Part shown: piece by piece, positions 1 to 10,489 of the stretch
Position numbering within the stretch: the stretch's first letter is position 1
How the letters are laid out: every line of letters begins with the position of its first letter
NCBI GenBank assembly: GCA_933228675.1
Contig: OW121743.1
Location: 53,755,903-53,819,902 of the forward strand
Source of the DNA: Stomorhina lunata
Lineage: Eukaryota; Arthropoda; Insecta; Diptera; Rhiniidae
DNA length: 64,000 nt
Direction: 5' to 3'
Position numbers and translations under genes: made by a program
Notes under the pieces: generated by a model
Told to the model about the DNA's origin: nothing
Databases searched by the model: none
The model's input: the letters and a program-made list of their open reading frames with translations, nothing else

Positions 1-1018
1 TCCCGCTGTTTCGTTATTGTTTTTTTGATTTTCTTTATACTATTAATAAATTATATTTAATGTATTTGATAATTTTCTATAAGTTATACAAATTAAAATG
101 AATCATCATCTTCATAGTCGTTATTGTTGCTTGAAAATCGCAATAGCTAATATTGAATACAAATAGTGACCATTTTAGTACTAAAACTCGTGACTCGAAA
201 AATAAATACTAGTACTTTGTACAAAAATGCGGGTAACGGGTACTAGTTCCCTGATTTCATACTCATAGATGATCACCAAACATTGCAATATCGAGCGATA
301 GAGAATCAAAGAGAATCAAAAGAGTTAGCTATACTGTCACCTTCTCCCTTTCCTGTAAAATTAAGACCAACATTGGCCATCGTTTGCTTGGCAGGGGAAT
401 AACAAAAATTTACAATTTAAATTGATGTAATTATATATTAAGATTGAAGGCTCTCATTTATTCATTTTCTTCTACTTGGACTTCCCATTGAAGTTTCGGA
501 CGTTCTCTTCTTACATTAAGGTGCCCGTTTTTATTATAATTTTAGCTTTTTCATAGTAATAGTTTTTTTTCTCGGGTTACTAGCCCGACATCCTAACCCA
601 TATTCTCATAGTTCTCATGGGAGAACTCGCTGCACTTCTTAGCTCACTACTTTAACGGGTGTTAAGGTAGCTAAACAGGTGATACCACAACGAGGTCAGT
701 GTTGAGATGAGACCAAGATAAGTCTTGGCTTACCAAATTAAGACCTATCAGAACCGTTGCTTGGTATCCAAGATCCCCTAAATCATCCATTATCCACATT
801 GCGACAAAACACCAAAGAATCAATCGTGTTAGCCACACTAACTACTGCCGCCTTCATACTTTCCTGTACGGTCGTTTTCCTGTGCTTCATCACAATACAC
901 ATTGTGGTGAAGCAAGAGACAAACAATAGAATTAGTTATCCTAACTACTGTCGGCTTCGCTCTTTCCTGTACTATCGAGATCCTCTTGAGTAGAACGGAC
1001 ATCACACTATTTTCATGC
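1..1018. other. Unassigned flank with hairpin and imperfect duplication
   Basis: No gene is supported here. An imperfect duplication shares the core CTAACTACTG and TTTCCTGTAC (about 828-874 and 934-978). Between them, 885-912 forms a hairpin with 12-bp arms CTTCATCACAAT and ATTGTGGTGAAG and one mismatch. A 78-codon open frame at 757-993 has a hydrophobic centre but resembles no protein family I recognise and covers the duplication, so I do not call it a gene. The base composition is less A+T-rich than the rest of the window, which could mean old transposon sequence. Confidence 0.4.
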
Positions 1019-2173
1019 TCAGAACATAATGGGTGTTTTTTTTAGAGGTATAGAACTTCGAATTGAAATAAAACACAAGAAAATTGTTTTAATGTCCATC
1101 AATTTGGCTTTATTGGAAGGCTGGCGGCTGGCTCGAATAAAGCCAATTCTACAGGTCCAATTTTCAATTACTTTTTCGAGCATATGGGGCCGTATGATGG
1201 CAATAACGCCACGAATGTTGGCTTCCAAGTCCCCTAACGTTTCTGGTTTGTTGGCGTAGACGAGCGACTTCACATATCCCCAAAGAAAATAATCCAGTGG
1301 TGTCAAATCGTACGATCTTGGTGGCCAATTGACAGGTCCATTCCGCGAAATTATGAGCTCATCGAATGTTTCCTTCAATAAATCAATTGTGACGTGCGCT
1401 GTGTGGCATGTAGCGTCGTCTTGTTGGAACCACAACTCATCCACATTCATGCCATCCAATTGGGGAACAAAATAGTCGGTTATCATGGCTCTATACCGGT
1501 CTCCATTTATGGTAACTGACTCTCCAGCATTATTTCGGAAGAAGTATGGCCCAATGACTCCACCAGCCCATAGAGCACACCAAACAGTCAGTTTTTGTGG
1601 ATGTAATGGCGTCTCAAGGGTCTCATGTGGATTCTCTTCATTCCAAATGCGGCAATTTTGCTTGTTGACGTAGCCATTCAACCAAAAATGAGCCTCATCA
1701 CTGAACAAAATTTTGCGATGAAAATCAGCATCGAGATCAATCTCATTTTCGGCCCATACACCAAAATCACGACGCATTGCATGGTCTCGCGGCTTTAATT
1801 CTTGTACAAGCTGGATCTTGTAAGGTCGCAAGCCAATATCTTTGCGCAAAATCTTCCATAAAGTTGATGGACAAAGCTCCAATTGCTGTGCACGGTGGCG
1901 AATCGATTCATACGGGTCCTCTTCAACACTTTGCTCTACAGCGGCAATTGTTTCTTCGGTGCGCACTGTTCGACGTCGCTGCGGATGCGTATTATCACAT
2001 AGAGTAAACGTAGTGCGAAAACGATCCATGGTTAACCGAATTAATTGCTCTGATGGACGATTATGTCGGCCATAAAATAGACGAGGCTTGCGGTAAACTT
2101 CGCGAACTGAACCATTATTTTCGAAATAAATTTGCACGGTTTGCAAGCGTTGTTCTTTTGTCAACCTGTTCAT
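1019..2173 (-). CDS. mariner-family transposase (DD41D), C-terminus runs on
   Basis: This is a cut-and-paste transposase that would bind its inverted repeats and integrate at TA. The frame is open from 2,191; the family-like start is the second ATG (2,173, beginning MNRLTKEQR). The first third holds the helix-turn-helix DNA-binding part. Counting from 2,191, the catalytic residues are D165 in ILFSDEAHFWL, D258 in FQQDDATCHT and D300 in DLTPLDYFLWG. D258 and D300 have 41 residues between them, which matches the rosa-type DD41D group rather than mariner DD34D. All three catalytic residues are present. After IRASR, where relatives usually stop within about a dozen residues, this frame continues through the left inverted repeat and ends 10 bases outside the element, so the natural stop has probably been lost by a small indel. 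Activity is uncertain. Confidence 0.85.
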   Translation of the reverse strand: MNRLTKEQRLQTVQIYFENNGSVREVYRKPRLFYGRHNRPSEQLIRLTMDRFRTTFTLCDNTHPQRRRTVRTEETIAAVEQSVEEDPYESIRHRAQQLELCPSTLWKILRKDIGLRPYKIQLVQELKPRDHAMRRDFGVWAENEIDLDADFHRKILFSDEAHFWLNGYVNKQNCRIWNEENPHETLETPLHPQKLTVWCALWAGGVIGPYFFRNNAGESVTINGDRYRAMITDYFVPQLDGMNVDELWFQQDDATCHTAHVTIDLLKETFDELIISRNGPVNWPPRSYDLTPLDYFLWGYVKSLVYANKPETLGDLEANIRGVIAIIRPHMLEKVIENWTCRIGFIRASRQPSNKAKLMDIKTIFLCFISIRSSIPLKKTPIMF

Positions 2174-2288
2174 GATGAAATGGCAAACCAAACTAAATAT
2201 TAATCACTTGACAGCTGACAAAATGGCCGCCAGTTAAATAAGTGATGCCAACTTAAAAAAGTTTTATACCTCAATAAAAAACACCCGA
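1029..2288 (-). mobile_element. rosa-like (DD41D) Tc1/mariner transposon, near complete
   Basis: The ends are imperfect terminal inverted repeats. The left end reads GGGTGTTTTTTTTAGAGGTA from 1,031 and the right end, read on the other strand, GGGTGTTTTTTATTGAGGTA up to 2,286; similarity continues for about 28 bp. A TA dinucleotide lies just outside each end (1,027-1,028 and 2,289-2,290), as expected for the TA target of this superfamily. The element is about 1.26 kb, the usual size for one transposase gene, and its frame is open throughout, so it is young or recently active. The outermost two bases of the two ends differ, which leaves a small doubt about the exact termini. Confidence 0.85.
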
Positions 2289-2639
2289 TACATAAATTTT
2301 TCGTTTTAAGGACGGCACAAAAAAACAACGGCCTCATTAAAAATTCAGTTTTTTTTTGTGTATCCGCTATAGCTAAATATTCATCTCCATAGGTTTTTAG
2401 TATCTGCAATTTTTAAAATTTAGCTTATAACTGATCGTAATAGTACTATTTTATTGAGGGTACTATTCCTTACTATCTCAATCTAGTTTAATCCGTAAGA
2501 ATCCGATCTTTATCTGCAGAAAAGGTACTGAAGCCATTATTAAGTAGTAGTACTCCCACTCTCATAAATTTAAACGTCAACAATTTACGTTTATAAAAAC
2601 TTAGTTCATTTAAAGATACAAGATATTGGGGATTGGCAG
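2289..2639. other. AT-rich spacer, nothing recognised
   Basis: A short open frame on the minus strand (2,200-2,409) overlaps the right end of the mariner element and has no family features. I see no RNA gene or clear repeat here. Confidence 0.4.
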
Positions 2640-3780
2640 AACTGGCGGGCGATCAGTCTTCAAAACGACTGATCAATTTTTGGGGGAAATTTTCTCGAAG
2701 CAAATTCATCAAAGCTCTGGCTGTGCATACGTTGGAGACGGTATGGTCTATATGGGAGCAAAAGATGTTTAGTCTGTTGCTCCATCCCGATCTCACTTGG
2801 GCCAGAACGACCGTTGATTTCCGCGGCAAGTTCTTTTCTTCTTTTGCTATGGCCAGTTAGCGACCTTCTAATACAACATTCATTCAAAACCTGAAATTGC
2901 GGAGTTGGTGACGTCTCTATGAATGTCGTTCAATGCTGCAATGAATGTGGTATGATCTAAAGGCTCATGTGCTGTAATCATACACATGCGTTGTGGAAGA
3001 TGCTAACTGTGTGATGTTAAAGTTTGGATGGTTTTTCCGATGACATCCCAGAAGGAACTGCTAAGATACCATAATGCTGTGTTCCTTTACTGGAAGGATC
3101 TTTTCTAATAAAGATAATGTCGTGAGCAAGTTTGTATGCAGCTTGTTTTTGCTCTATGTCAGTATCGGATATTTATCCACTGAGTATAACACAACGACGC
3201 TGACCATACCGAAGCAGCATAATTAACCACTGACCGCTTTATAGGTAGACAGCAAGGTTTCTTTTTCCATTCATCAAACCGGCTAGTGCTTTAAGGACTT
3301 TGTTTCTACATCGCAATTTATGCGCGATAGTTGTGACGAAGTAAAAAGGCTGTCGGGTGTGACTCCCAGTATTTTCGGGTGGTTCACGGTTGGAATTGGT
3401 ACATCGATCGAGCTCGATGACAAGCTTTTCTTCTTTTGTTCAGGTGATAAATATGGTCACTTATGATTTAGTTGGATGATATTTATGGTTAGTCGCCATT
3501 ATCGTGCAATCTTCCACATATCATATTACTTCAACGCCTTGCAGTGGAGATGGGAATTTAGAGATGTGGAAGGTAAACAGAAGTGGCAACATTAATCCTC
3601 CCTGAGGAGTTCCCTGTTTGACTATACTGTGTATTGAGCGTTGGTCTCTTAACTCTACGAACGTCTGCCGACCACTCATCCACCTCTTCCGGAAGTCCTG
3701 GAAGAGGGTGGCATGACTTATTGTGTCAAAGGCTTTTGAAAAGTCAAGCTCCACAGGGACTGTTCTTTTACAAGGCTTCT
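2640..3780 (-). pseudogene. Jockey-like LINE reverse transcriptase remnant
   Basis: Reading the minus strand gives pieces of a non-LTR retrotransposon ORF2 in the right order but in shifting frames. At 3,754-3,521 it has FSKAFDTISHATL, a SGRQTFVELR segment and KQGTPQGG...PLLF, typical of reverse transcriptase blocks. The next codon is a stop, followed by YVEDCTIMAT (around 3,500-3,520) where YADDCTIM is expected, so the catalytic aspartate pair is broken. Further on are CRNKVLKALAG (about 3,250-3,330) and a conserved C-terminal LRSG-type motif, here VRSGWSNRLNIF, at about 2,770-2,810. Several stops and frameshifts mean it is dead. Its 5' part is missing or unrecognisable beyond 3,780. Confidence 0.8.
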
Positions 3781-4149
3781 GCTGGTTTGATCTGAATGGT
3801 ATCTAATATCTGTAAATGCTGTGTGTGTGCTGTGCATTTTGCGGAATCCATTCTAGTCAAGAACTCGACTTCCCAAAAGGCGTTAGTACTAGACATCGGC
3901 ATGAAAGTTTGTTATATTAACGGAGCTTTCTGCCGTCCATTCTAATGTTCCGAGTTCCTGTAATTTAAGCATTTTATTCCTATTATTGCTGATATTTTGC
4001 ACATGTCCATTATCTATTTTTGTTTGGTTTCGATAGAAGTCTATCCAAAATTATAATATTTCGTTAAACGAAACTTGAGTATTCTGCTCGTCTTTTGATT
4101 TCCCATATTCCTTGAACTCGCCATCTACCATTTTGTCTTGTTTTAAGAA
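3781..4149. other. Spacer, possibly more decayed LINE
   Basis: No open frame or motif is convincing. Given the orientation of the LINE remnant, its upstream part would lie here, but I cannot recognise it. Confidence 0.3.
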
Positions 4150-4633
4150 TTGTTCCTATTAGAAATAGAATATTATTAAATTTATATGGCTTCCGAGCCT
4201 GGCCTCACAATTCGATTGGATCAATTTTCTTTTTTCTAGAGTATGGGTTCGTATCTCATATATGGCATCATGAATGTTGGCCTTCAAATGGACAATTGTC
4301 TCTGGTTAACTGGCATTACACTTTTTTTCAAAAGCGATCTACAGAAAACGGCGGTCCAATGGTGTTAAATTGCAGCTTCTTGACTGTTATTTGACGCAAC
4401 AAATCGATGAAATGTGTGGCAAGTTGCACAATCCAGTTGAAACCAAACATTGTTCACATCCATGAAGAGCAGCATAAAAAATCTGCTGATCGTAATCTTT
4501 ACTTCTTAAGAAATATGAGCAAATAATTTCTCAGCACCACAAGACTTGCACTTGTGATGAGTGCATTGGCTTCTGTAAGACCATGTTGCGGATTTCTGAT
4601 CATTAAATACCACAATTTTGACCGAGATGAAAA
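4150..4633 (-). pseudogene. Second Tc1/mariner transposase remnant
   Basis: Minus-strand translation in changing frames follows the same family as the rosa-like element. KIVVFNDQKSATW (about 4,590-4,630) stands for the first catalytic block. MDVNNVWFQLDCATCHT (about 4,415-4,465) is the second. A NLTPLD segment (about 4,345-4,365) is what remains of DLTPLDYFLW, and GSHINLIIFYF (about 4,160-4,195) is the typical C-terminal end. There are stops and frameshifts throughout. No inverted repeats were found, and its 5' end abuts the next repeat at 4,634. Confidence 0.75.
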
Positions 4634-5163
4634 CAAGTAAGGAAGTGCTATTGTCGGTTAAGCCTGACCATCTGATACCCTTTACCACTGAGGTAAAATG
4701 TCTCTTCTATTTCTTGCATATCTGCTAAATTTTTTCATCATATAAACATTTTTTTAAAGACATTTATATTTAAGCTGTTTCTGTCATTAGGCCTTATATG
4801 ACAATTCGGGTCAAATGTGGACCGATTGTCTGAAAATTTGGTAATTTGATTACAGCTTATACAAAAAATTATGAGTGCAATAAATAAACATAAAATAGTC
4901 ATTATCTTCAAATTAACGAGCATTGGGAGCTATGGTCAATTATGGACCGATTTCAATGAAACTTGGTACAGTGATTTCTGTTTACATAAGCAGTAAATGT
5001 ACTGAAATTTGAGGGCAAAATCTCAGTTCCGCGAAACCAGACCTATGGGTAGTACCAAAAATAGTGGACCGATTTCTGCCATTTTCAATAGCAATGGCTC
5101 TACTATGAAAAGAAATGTATGCGCTAAATTTCATGAAATTATCTTTAGAATTGCTCTGTAAGG
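4634..5163 (-). mobile_element. TATACCC/CTTACTTG element, truncated copy D
   Basis: Read on the minus strand, this copy ends in CTTACTTG (4,634) preceded by a short hairpin around TCGGTTAAGCCTGA, as in the fuller copies at 18.5, 19.9 and 48.2 kb. The body shares their phrases (for example CGGTCCA...TTGACCATAGCTCCCA). It breaks off near 5,163 before the (GTCY)n and TATACCC end, so it is 5'-truncated. It has no coding capacity. Confidence 0.75.
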
Positions 5164-5165
5164 GC

Positions 5166-5310
5166 TTCATTTCTCTCTTTGATAGTTTTTTTTTACTACG
5201 TCAATTTCTAGTTATAATTTCTTAAAATTCGATTCGAGTACAAATCTATTTTTTAAAACTTATAACCACAAATTGACGTGGTAGTAGAAAACTATTAAAG
5301 AAATGTAGCA
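5166..5310. repeat. Short foldback (hairpin) element
   Basis: Arms of roughly 45 bp at 5,166-5,215 and 5,262-5,310 are inverted copies with a few mismatches (shared core ACGTCAATTT and TTATAA) around a loop of about 46 bp. It could be a small MITE or simply a palindrome; no target duplication could be defined. Confidence 0.6.
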
Positions 5311-5818
5311 ATTAAAGAGCCGCGAACACCGATATATAAAATTTAATTATCGGACTTATACTGGAACAACTTGACACAACTTTTTTTTCTCCGCTCTAAT
5401 GAGCTCCATCCGAGAACTTTTTTTTTTTTTGACAAAACACAGTTGGCATTTTCTGACCAATTGTTTTTATTTTGTAAATAAATTTCCAATAAATCCTAAC
5501 GTTTCTCAAGCTTAAATAGACTTATTTTGTTCAGTGGAGATAATATAATGAATTTTGTGACCGAGAAGAAGAACATACATAAGTTTCAGATTCAAAATAT
5601 CAGGTGGTACAAATTTAAACCGATAGATGGCCTACCCGATATGTTAATGTATCAAGCCTTAGCATAAAAAATGATCGCGTTCATTACAACTTGGAAACTA
5701 GTTTTTCATGATATCTAAAGTCGTTGAATTCCTGATGAAAAACCTTAATTCCGGATTGCAAAAACTACATCTTTATATTTTTTTGCACGATCTTACTTTA
5801 ATCTCCATAAATATTAGC
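5311..5818. other. Spacer, no gene seen
   Basis: AT-rich sequence without supported coding, RNA gene or clear repeat. Contains a T-rich run near 5,410. Confidence 0.35.
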
Positions 5819-6166
5819 CATGTCACGGAACTCAATTCCGTTCGGAAGTGGAATGAATTCCGTACTTTACTTCTATAGAAAATGTTAAACGATTTTTTTT
5901 TTCGGAATGAAACCACTTTCTATTTTCGAAGTTGAATTGAATTCGTATGTTTTTATTTGTTTTTTCAATATTTGAACAATTTCTTTAATTAATCAATGTT
6001 TTTTGATGAAATAAAGATAAGAGTTACTGATTTCAATTGAAAATATAGTTTTTTAGAATGTTTTAGAGCATTTATAATACTTCGAAATCTATAGAACCTA
6101 AAAGCATTTCGATAGGAATTCAGCTACGAAATGGTTTCAGTTCCGAACGTGCTTTGTGACATGCCT
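5819..6166. mobile_element. Candidate MITE with ATGTCAC ends
   Basis: The left end (from about 5,819) reads ATGTCACGGAAC and the right end, on the other strand, ATGTCACAAAGCACGTTCGG. The inner parts share GTTCGGAA and GAATTCC motifs in inverted order. The unit is about 345 bp with no coding sequence. The inverted repeats are imperfect and no target duplication is clear. Confidence 0.4.
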
Positions 6167-7640
6167 GTATGTATAACTTTTTAGGGAAGATGTAAATCTT
6201 CCCCAAAACTTTACCCTGGCAACTCTCAACTAAACGATCACACCAAGCTCACAACTCCCCAGGTTGCAGACGAACATGTATGAAAGATCAAAATCCAAAG
6301 AAGTTACATGAAAAACAGAGGAAACAAAATCAGTTTTTTCAATGGCAAAAACCTCAAACCAGATTCTCCCAACGAACAAAAACCAAACGACTCAAATGAC
6401 AGCGAAAAAAAAGCAAACAAAACAGTTGGAAAACGCGAACATAAAGTGAAACACGATCGAGTGAACGAAACGGAAACTCAGAGAATAAAAGACCATAAAC
6501 AGAAACACAAAAACAACAACAAAATTTAAAAGAAACAAGTAAAAATAGCAACAAAACTCGAGTAGAAAAAACTGCACAAAAGAAGAAATACAAAATAACA
6601 TTCCATTACATTGACGAATTTTTGGTTAAAAAAAAAAGATATAAAAAGTGAAGTTGGTATTTTTTTTTTGTAAGAAAAATGGTTTTTTTAAATTTATTAA
6701 AAATTAAATTGGAAAATTTTTAAAATAATTTAAGTTTTATTTAAGAAAAAAAGTGACAAAATTTTTGCAATTTTTTTTGTCAAAAAAAAAATTTTTTGTG
6801 AAGTGTTTTTTTCGGTTTAATTTTATATGAATTTTATTTTTAATTGTTTGGTATTTTTGTGTTTTCTTTTAGGTTGTGTTTCTTTGGTTTTTTTTTAAAG
6901 AAGAATTTTATTTAAAGTGTTAATTTAAAGGAAATTAGCCTAAAATTTAATTGATTTAATAAAGAAATTTTCAAGAATTTCACAAGAAAAGTGAGAATAA
7001 AAAGAAATTTTTATATGACGAAAAAATTTCTTTGAAAAATCTTGTGTGTGAACAGCAAAAAAAACAAGTTGTGTGATTTTTTTGAGTTTGAAGTGCGAGT
7101 GCGCAACTGCCTTAAATCAACTACAACATCAAACTCGTTTGGGTGAGAGTGAGTGGGAAAGAGATAGCATGTGAGTTTTAGAGAAATATACAAGTGTTTG
7201 AGAAAAATAACAACAAAAAGCAAGAAGCAAAATAGCATCAAAGCAAACAACAAAAATGAAAATAATAAAAAATTATTAAAGAAGAATAGAAAACAGAAAA
7301 AAGGTGCAACTGGAAATAAGCAAAAAAAAGTTAAAAACAAAAGCAACAACTACAACATTAAGAGAGGGGGAAACCACAAAGTAAAGGCAACAACAACAAC
7401 AAAATCAAACAAACTTACAAGTTTCTCAAAATACCTTTAAATTTTATTGTTGTTTTTTTTCGTGTAATTGTAATTTTGAGGTGCAATGGAATTTCAAAGC
7501 ACAAACAACAACAACAACTACGACGACGACTACAACAATAACAGCAAATCAAAGGCAAAAGACTAAAATTGGGAAAAAAGAAAAATCCCAAAAAACAAAA
7601 ATTTTAAAGAAAAAAATACAAAATTGCAAAAAATTTAATT
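6167..7640 (+). other. A-rich, CAA-rich region; possible Graf 5' untranslated exon
   Basis: The + strand is purine- and CAA-rich (for example CAACAACAACAACAACTACG near 7,502), with a GTGAGAGTGAGTGGGAAAGAG stretch split around 7,142-7,162. In flies such sequence is common in long 5' leaders and promoters. Several small lysine/asparagine-rich open frames (6,308-6,529, 7,171-7,440, 7,481-7,663) reflect this composition and show no domain. I cannot locate a transcription start or splice sites with confidence, so the link to the Graf exon 2 kb downstream is inference. Confidence 0.3.
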
Positions 7641-9430
7641 CCATCAATTACGAAATTAATTAAATTGATTAAGTGTTTAATTAAAGCAATTAAGAATTAA
7701 AAAAGCCATTACAAAATAATAAAATCGATGTAAAATTTAATTAAATTAGTTAAAAACATAATTAAATCAATTAAAAAAATTAATTAAATCGAATAAAAGA
7801 TTAATTAAATCAATTAAAAATCAACAAAGTTAATTAAATCGATAAAAAAAATTCATTAAATCCATTAAAAGATTAATAAAATCAATAACAAATTAATTAA
7901 ATCAATTGAGAAATTAATTAAATTAATTAAAAGATCAATTAAATCGATTAAGTGATTAATTAAATCAATAAAAAATTGGCAAAATCAATTTAAAGTTAAT
8001 AAAACCGATTAAAAAAAATACATTAATTTAAAGATTAATGAATTCAATTAAAAATTTAATTAAATCAATTAAGAAAATGATTAAATCGATGAAGTGATTA
8101 AATAAATCAATTAGAAATTAACTAAATCAATTAAAAGTTAATTTAACCGATTAAGAAATCTATTAAAAGATTAATGAAATTAATTAAAGCAATTAATGGA
8201 TTAATTAAATCGATTAAGCGATTAATTAATCCAATTAAAAATTAACTAAATAAATTTAAAGTTAATTAAATTGATTAAGAAATTAATTAAATCAATTAAA
8301 AGGTTAATCAAATCAATTAAAGCAATTAAGAATTTAATTAAATCAATTAAGTGTTCAACTAAATTAATTAAAAATTAACTCAAACAATTTAAAATTAACT
8401 AAACCGATTAAGAAATCCATTAAATCACTTAAAAGGTTAATGAAAACAATTAAACATTAATTAAATCGATATAAAAAATAATTAAATCATTTAAGTGATT
8501 AAGCGATTATTTATATCAATCAAAAATCGAAAATATAATTTAAAAGTTGATGAATTTAATTAAAAAGTTAATTAAATCGATTAAAAAATCAATTAAATCA
8601 ATTTAAAATAAAAGAAAATCAATTAAAAATTAATAAAATCAATTAAAAAAATAATTAAATCAATTAAAAAAATAATTAAACCAATTAAAAAAATAATTAA
8701 ATCAATTAAAAAATTAATGAAATCAATTAAAGAAAATTTATGAAATAATTAAATCAATTTAAAAGTCAAATAATTTATTCAAACGTTTAAAGAATTAATA
8801 TAATCATTTAAATAATCACTTTAAACAATTAAATAATTAATTGTAATAACTACAGAATTAATTCAATGAATTAAAAAATTATACAAACAACCACAGAATT
8901 TTTTAAACCAGTTAAATAATTAATTCAATCAATTAAAAAATAAATTCAAATAAATTAATAATTAAATTAACTAAAGAATTATATCGATCAATTAAAGAAT
9001 TATACCAATCAATTAAATAATTAACTCCAAGCAATGTAAAAAAATAATTAAACTAATTAAATACAAAAATAAAATCTAAACAAGCAAATAATTAATCAAA
9101 TCAATGAAATAATTGATTAAAGCAATCAAAAGATTAATTTAAAAAATCAAAGATTTAATTAAAATAATTAAATAATTAATTCAAACAACTTGAATAAATA
9201 ATTCAATCAATTATAAAAAAATCAAAATGAAATCAAGCAATTAAAGAGTTAATTGAAACAATTAAATATATACAAATAATTAAATCAAGCAACAAGCAAG
9301 CAAATAAGTCACTAAAGCAATCAAAGATTTAATTTGAACAATCAAAGAATTAATTAAAATAATTAATTCTTACAAATAAATAAATAGTTCTAACAACTAA
9401 ATAATAAATCAATTAAAAATAATTAAAATG
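7641..9430. repeat. Degenerate TTAATTAAATCAATTAAA minisatellite
   Basis: About 1.8 kb of imperfect tandem repeats with a unit near 20 bp, consensus close to TTAATTAAATCAATTAAAAA. It is fairly regular from 7,650 to 8,750 and looser to 9,430. Nearly every unit carries TTAATTAA or TCAATTAA, i.e. repeated ATTA/TAAT cores. It lies directly upstream of the Graf coding exon. No coding. Confidence 0.8.
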
Positions 9431-9745
9431 AACTTAATCTCCAAAATGAATTGAACATAAAAAGAAAAAAATTCTTATTTTTTTCATTTCTTAAAAATTA
9501 TAATTTTTTATAATTTTCCTCGTTTTTTTCTTAAGATTTTGCTTTCAAATTTTCTTTGATTTTCACGAATTTTTACACTCACAAAAATTTTATAGCCGAA
9601 AAAAAGCTTGCAACCACAAAAAACCCCTTGCCACAAAATCATTTTTTTAATAAAAACAAAAATTTTTTCTCTCTATTTCTTCATCTTCTTCTTCTTAAAA
9701 ACCTCTCCAAAACCCTCCAAAAACTAACGCCAAAACCCACAAATT
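9431..9745 (+). other. Probable Graf 5' leader with an overlapping upstream ORF
   Basis: The stretch before the Graf ATG is C- and A-rich from about 9,590 and could be 5' untranslated sequence. It contains a 66-codon upstream ORF (9,556-9,756) that overlaps the Graf ATG at 9,746 in another frame. If transcribed, it could lower initiation at that ATG. Where the transcript begins is not visible. Confidence 0.4.
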
Positions 9746-10268
9746 ATGAAGAATAATCAAAAAGCCAGCAACAACAACAACAATAATAACAATAACAACA
9801 ATAACAATTTAAATTATCTTAACAACAAAAACTCTTTAAACTCCAACTCAGCGACGACGACGGCGGCGGCCTCAGCTTTAGGACCTAATAAACTCACCAA
9901 ATCCTTGTCCTCACCCTCGAACAACAACAATAATATCATTAACTCCAGCAAAACTCCCAAAAAGGGCCTCAAGAGCAAATCCAAATCTCATCGTTTGGTG
10001 GGTCGCTCGGCTAGTAGTTATCATCGCAACAACAACAACAATAATATCTTAAAAGCGGGCCTCGGAGGCGGCGGTGTTGGCAAGAAAATGGGCGGCGGCG
10101 TCAAAGATGCCCGTCGCGGTTTGGAGCCGCTCGAATTTGAGGAGTGTATTGTGGATAGCCCCGAGTTTCGGGACAATTTAAATCGTCATGAAAAGGAATT
10201 GGATCACACTAGTCATCAGATTAAGCGCATTATTAAGGAGGTTAAGGATTTAATGAGTGCAGCAAAAG
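9746..10268 (+). CDS. Graf: Graf/oligophrenin-type BAR-RhoGAP protein, first coding exon
   Basis: Graf-family proteins have a BAR domain, a PH domain and a RhoGAP domain. They bend membrane and switch off Rho-type GTPases at sites of endocytosis and adhesion (family knowledge). Only the first coding exon is here. Residues 125-174, starting LEPLEFEECIVDSPEFR and ending VKDLMSAAK, match the start of the BAR domain in Graf and oligophrenin. Residues 1-114 are low complexity: poly-Asn runs, Ala/Thr, Ser and a basic KSKSKSHR patch. A second in-frame ATG at 10,088 (residue 115, MGGGVKDARRG) has a strong AAAATGG context, and vertebrate relatives start only a few residues before this domain, so it may be the main start. 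The exon ends after the first base of codon 175 (phase 1) at AAAAG|GTGAGT. PH and RhoGAP exons lie outside the window. Confidence 0.85.
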
Positions 10269-10274
10269 GTGAGT
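10269..10274 (+). other. Splice donor of Graf first coding exon
   Basis: AAAAG|GTGAGT fits the donor consensus, and the frame stops two codons into the intron (GGTGAG then TAG). No later exon was recognised up to 64,000, so the intron is at least 53.7 kb if this transcript model is right. Confidence 0.8.
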
Positions 10275-10489
10275 AGCATGAATTTGTAAGGTTAGTTTTA
10301 TTATAAGAATGCAAGGTTCGAAAAAATACTTTGTTTAAAGGAACCGTAATATACGTAGGCAAGTTTGGTACAGAGTCCCATACTTAACAAAGTGTTCAAT
10401 TAAGTTAAATGTACCTTATAATTTTATAATATCTGTAAAAATACACAACCTTTTTCATAATGAACTTTCACGAAATACACTAAAAATAA
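10275..10489 (+). other. Start of Graf intron 1
   Basis: Ordinary AT-rich intron sequence leading into the satellite. Scattered GTAC-containing phrases (for example AACGTACTTTG near 10,490) suggest the satellite grew from local sequence. Confidence 0.4.

Noticed and set aside
757..993. Small membrane protein
   Set aside because: The hydrophobic stretch overlaps an imperfect DNA duplication and a hairpin; no other support.
6308..7663. Lys/Asn/Thr-rich small proteins
   Set aside because: They mirror the A-rich, CAA-rich base composition; no domain or plausible codon bias.
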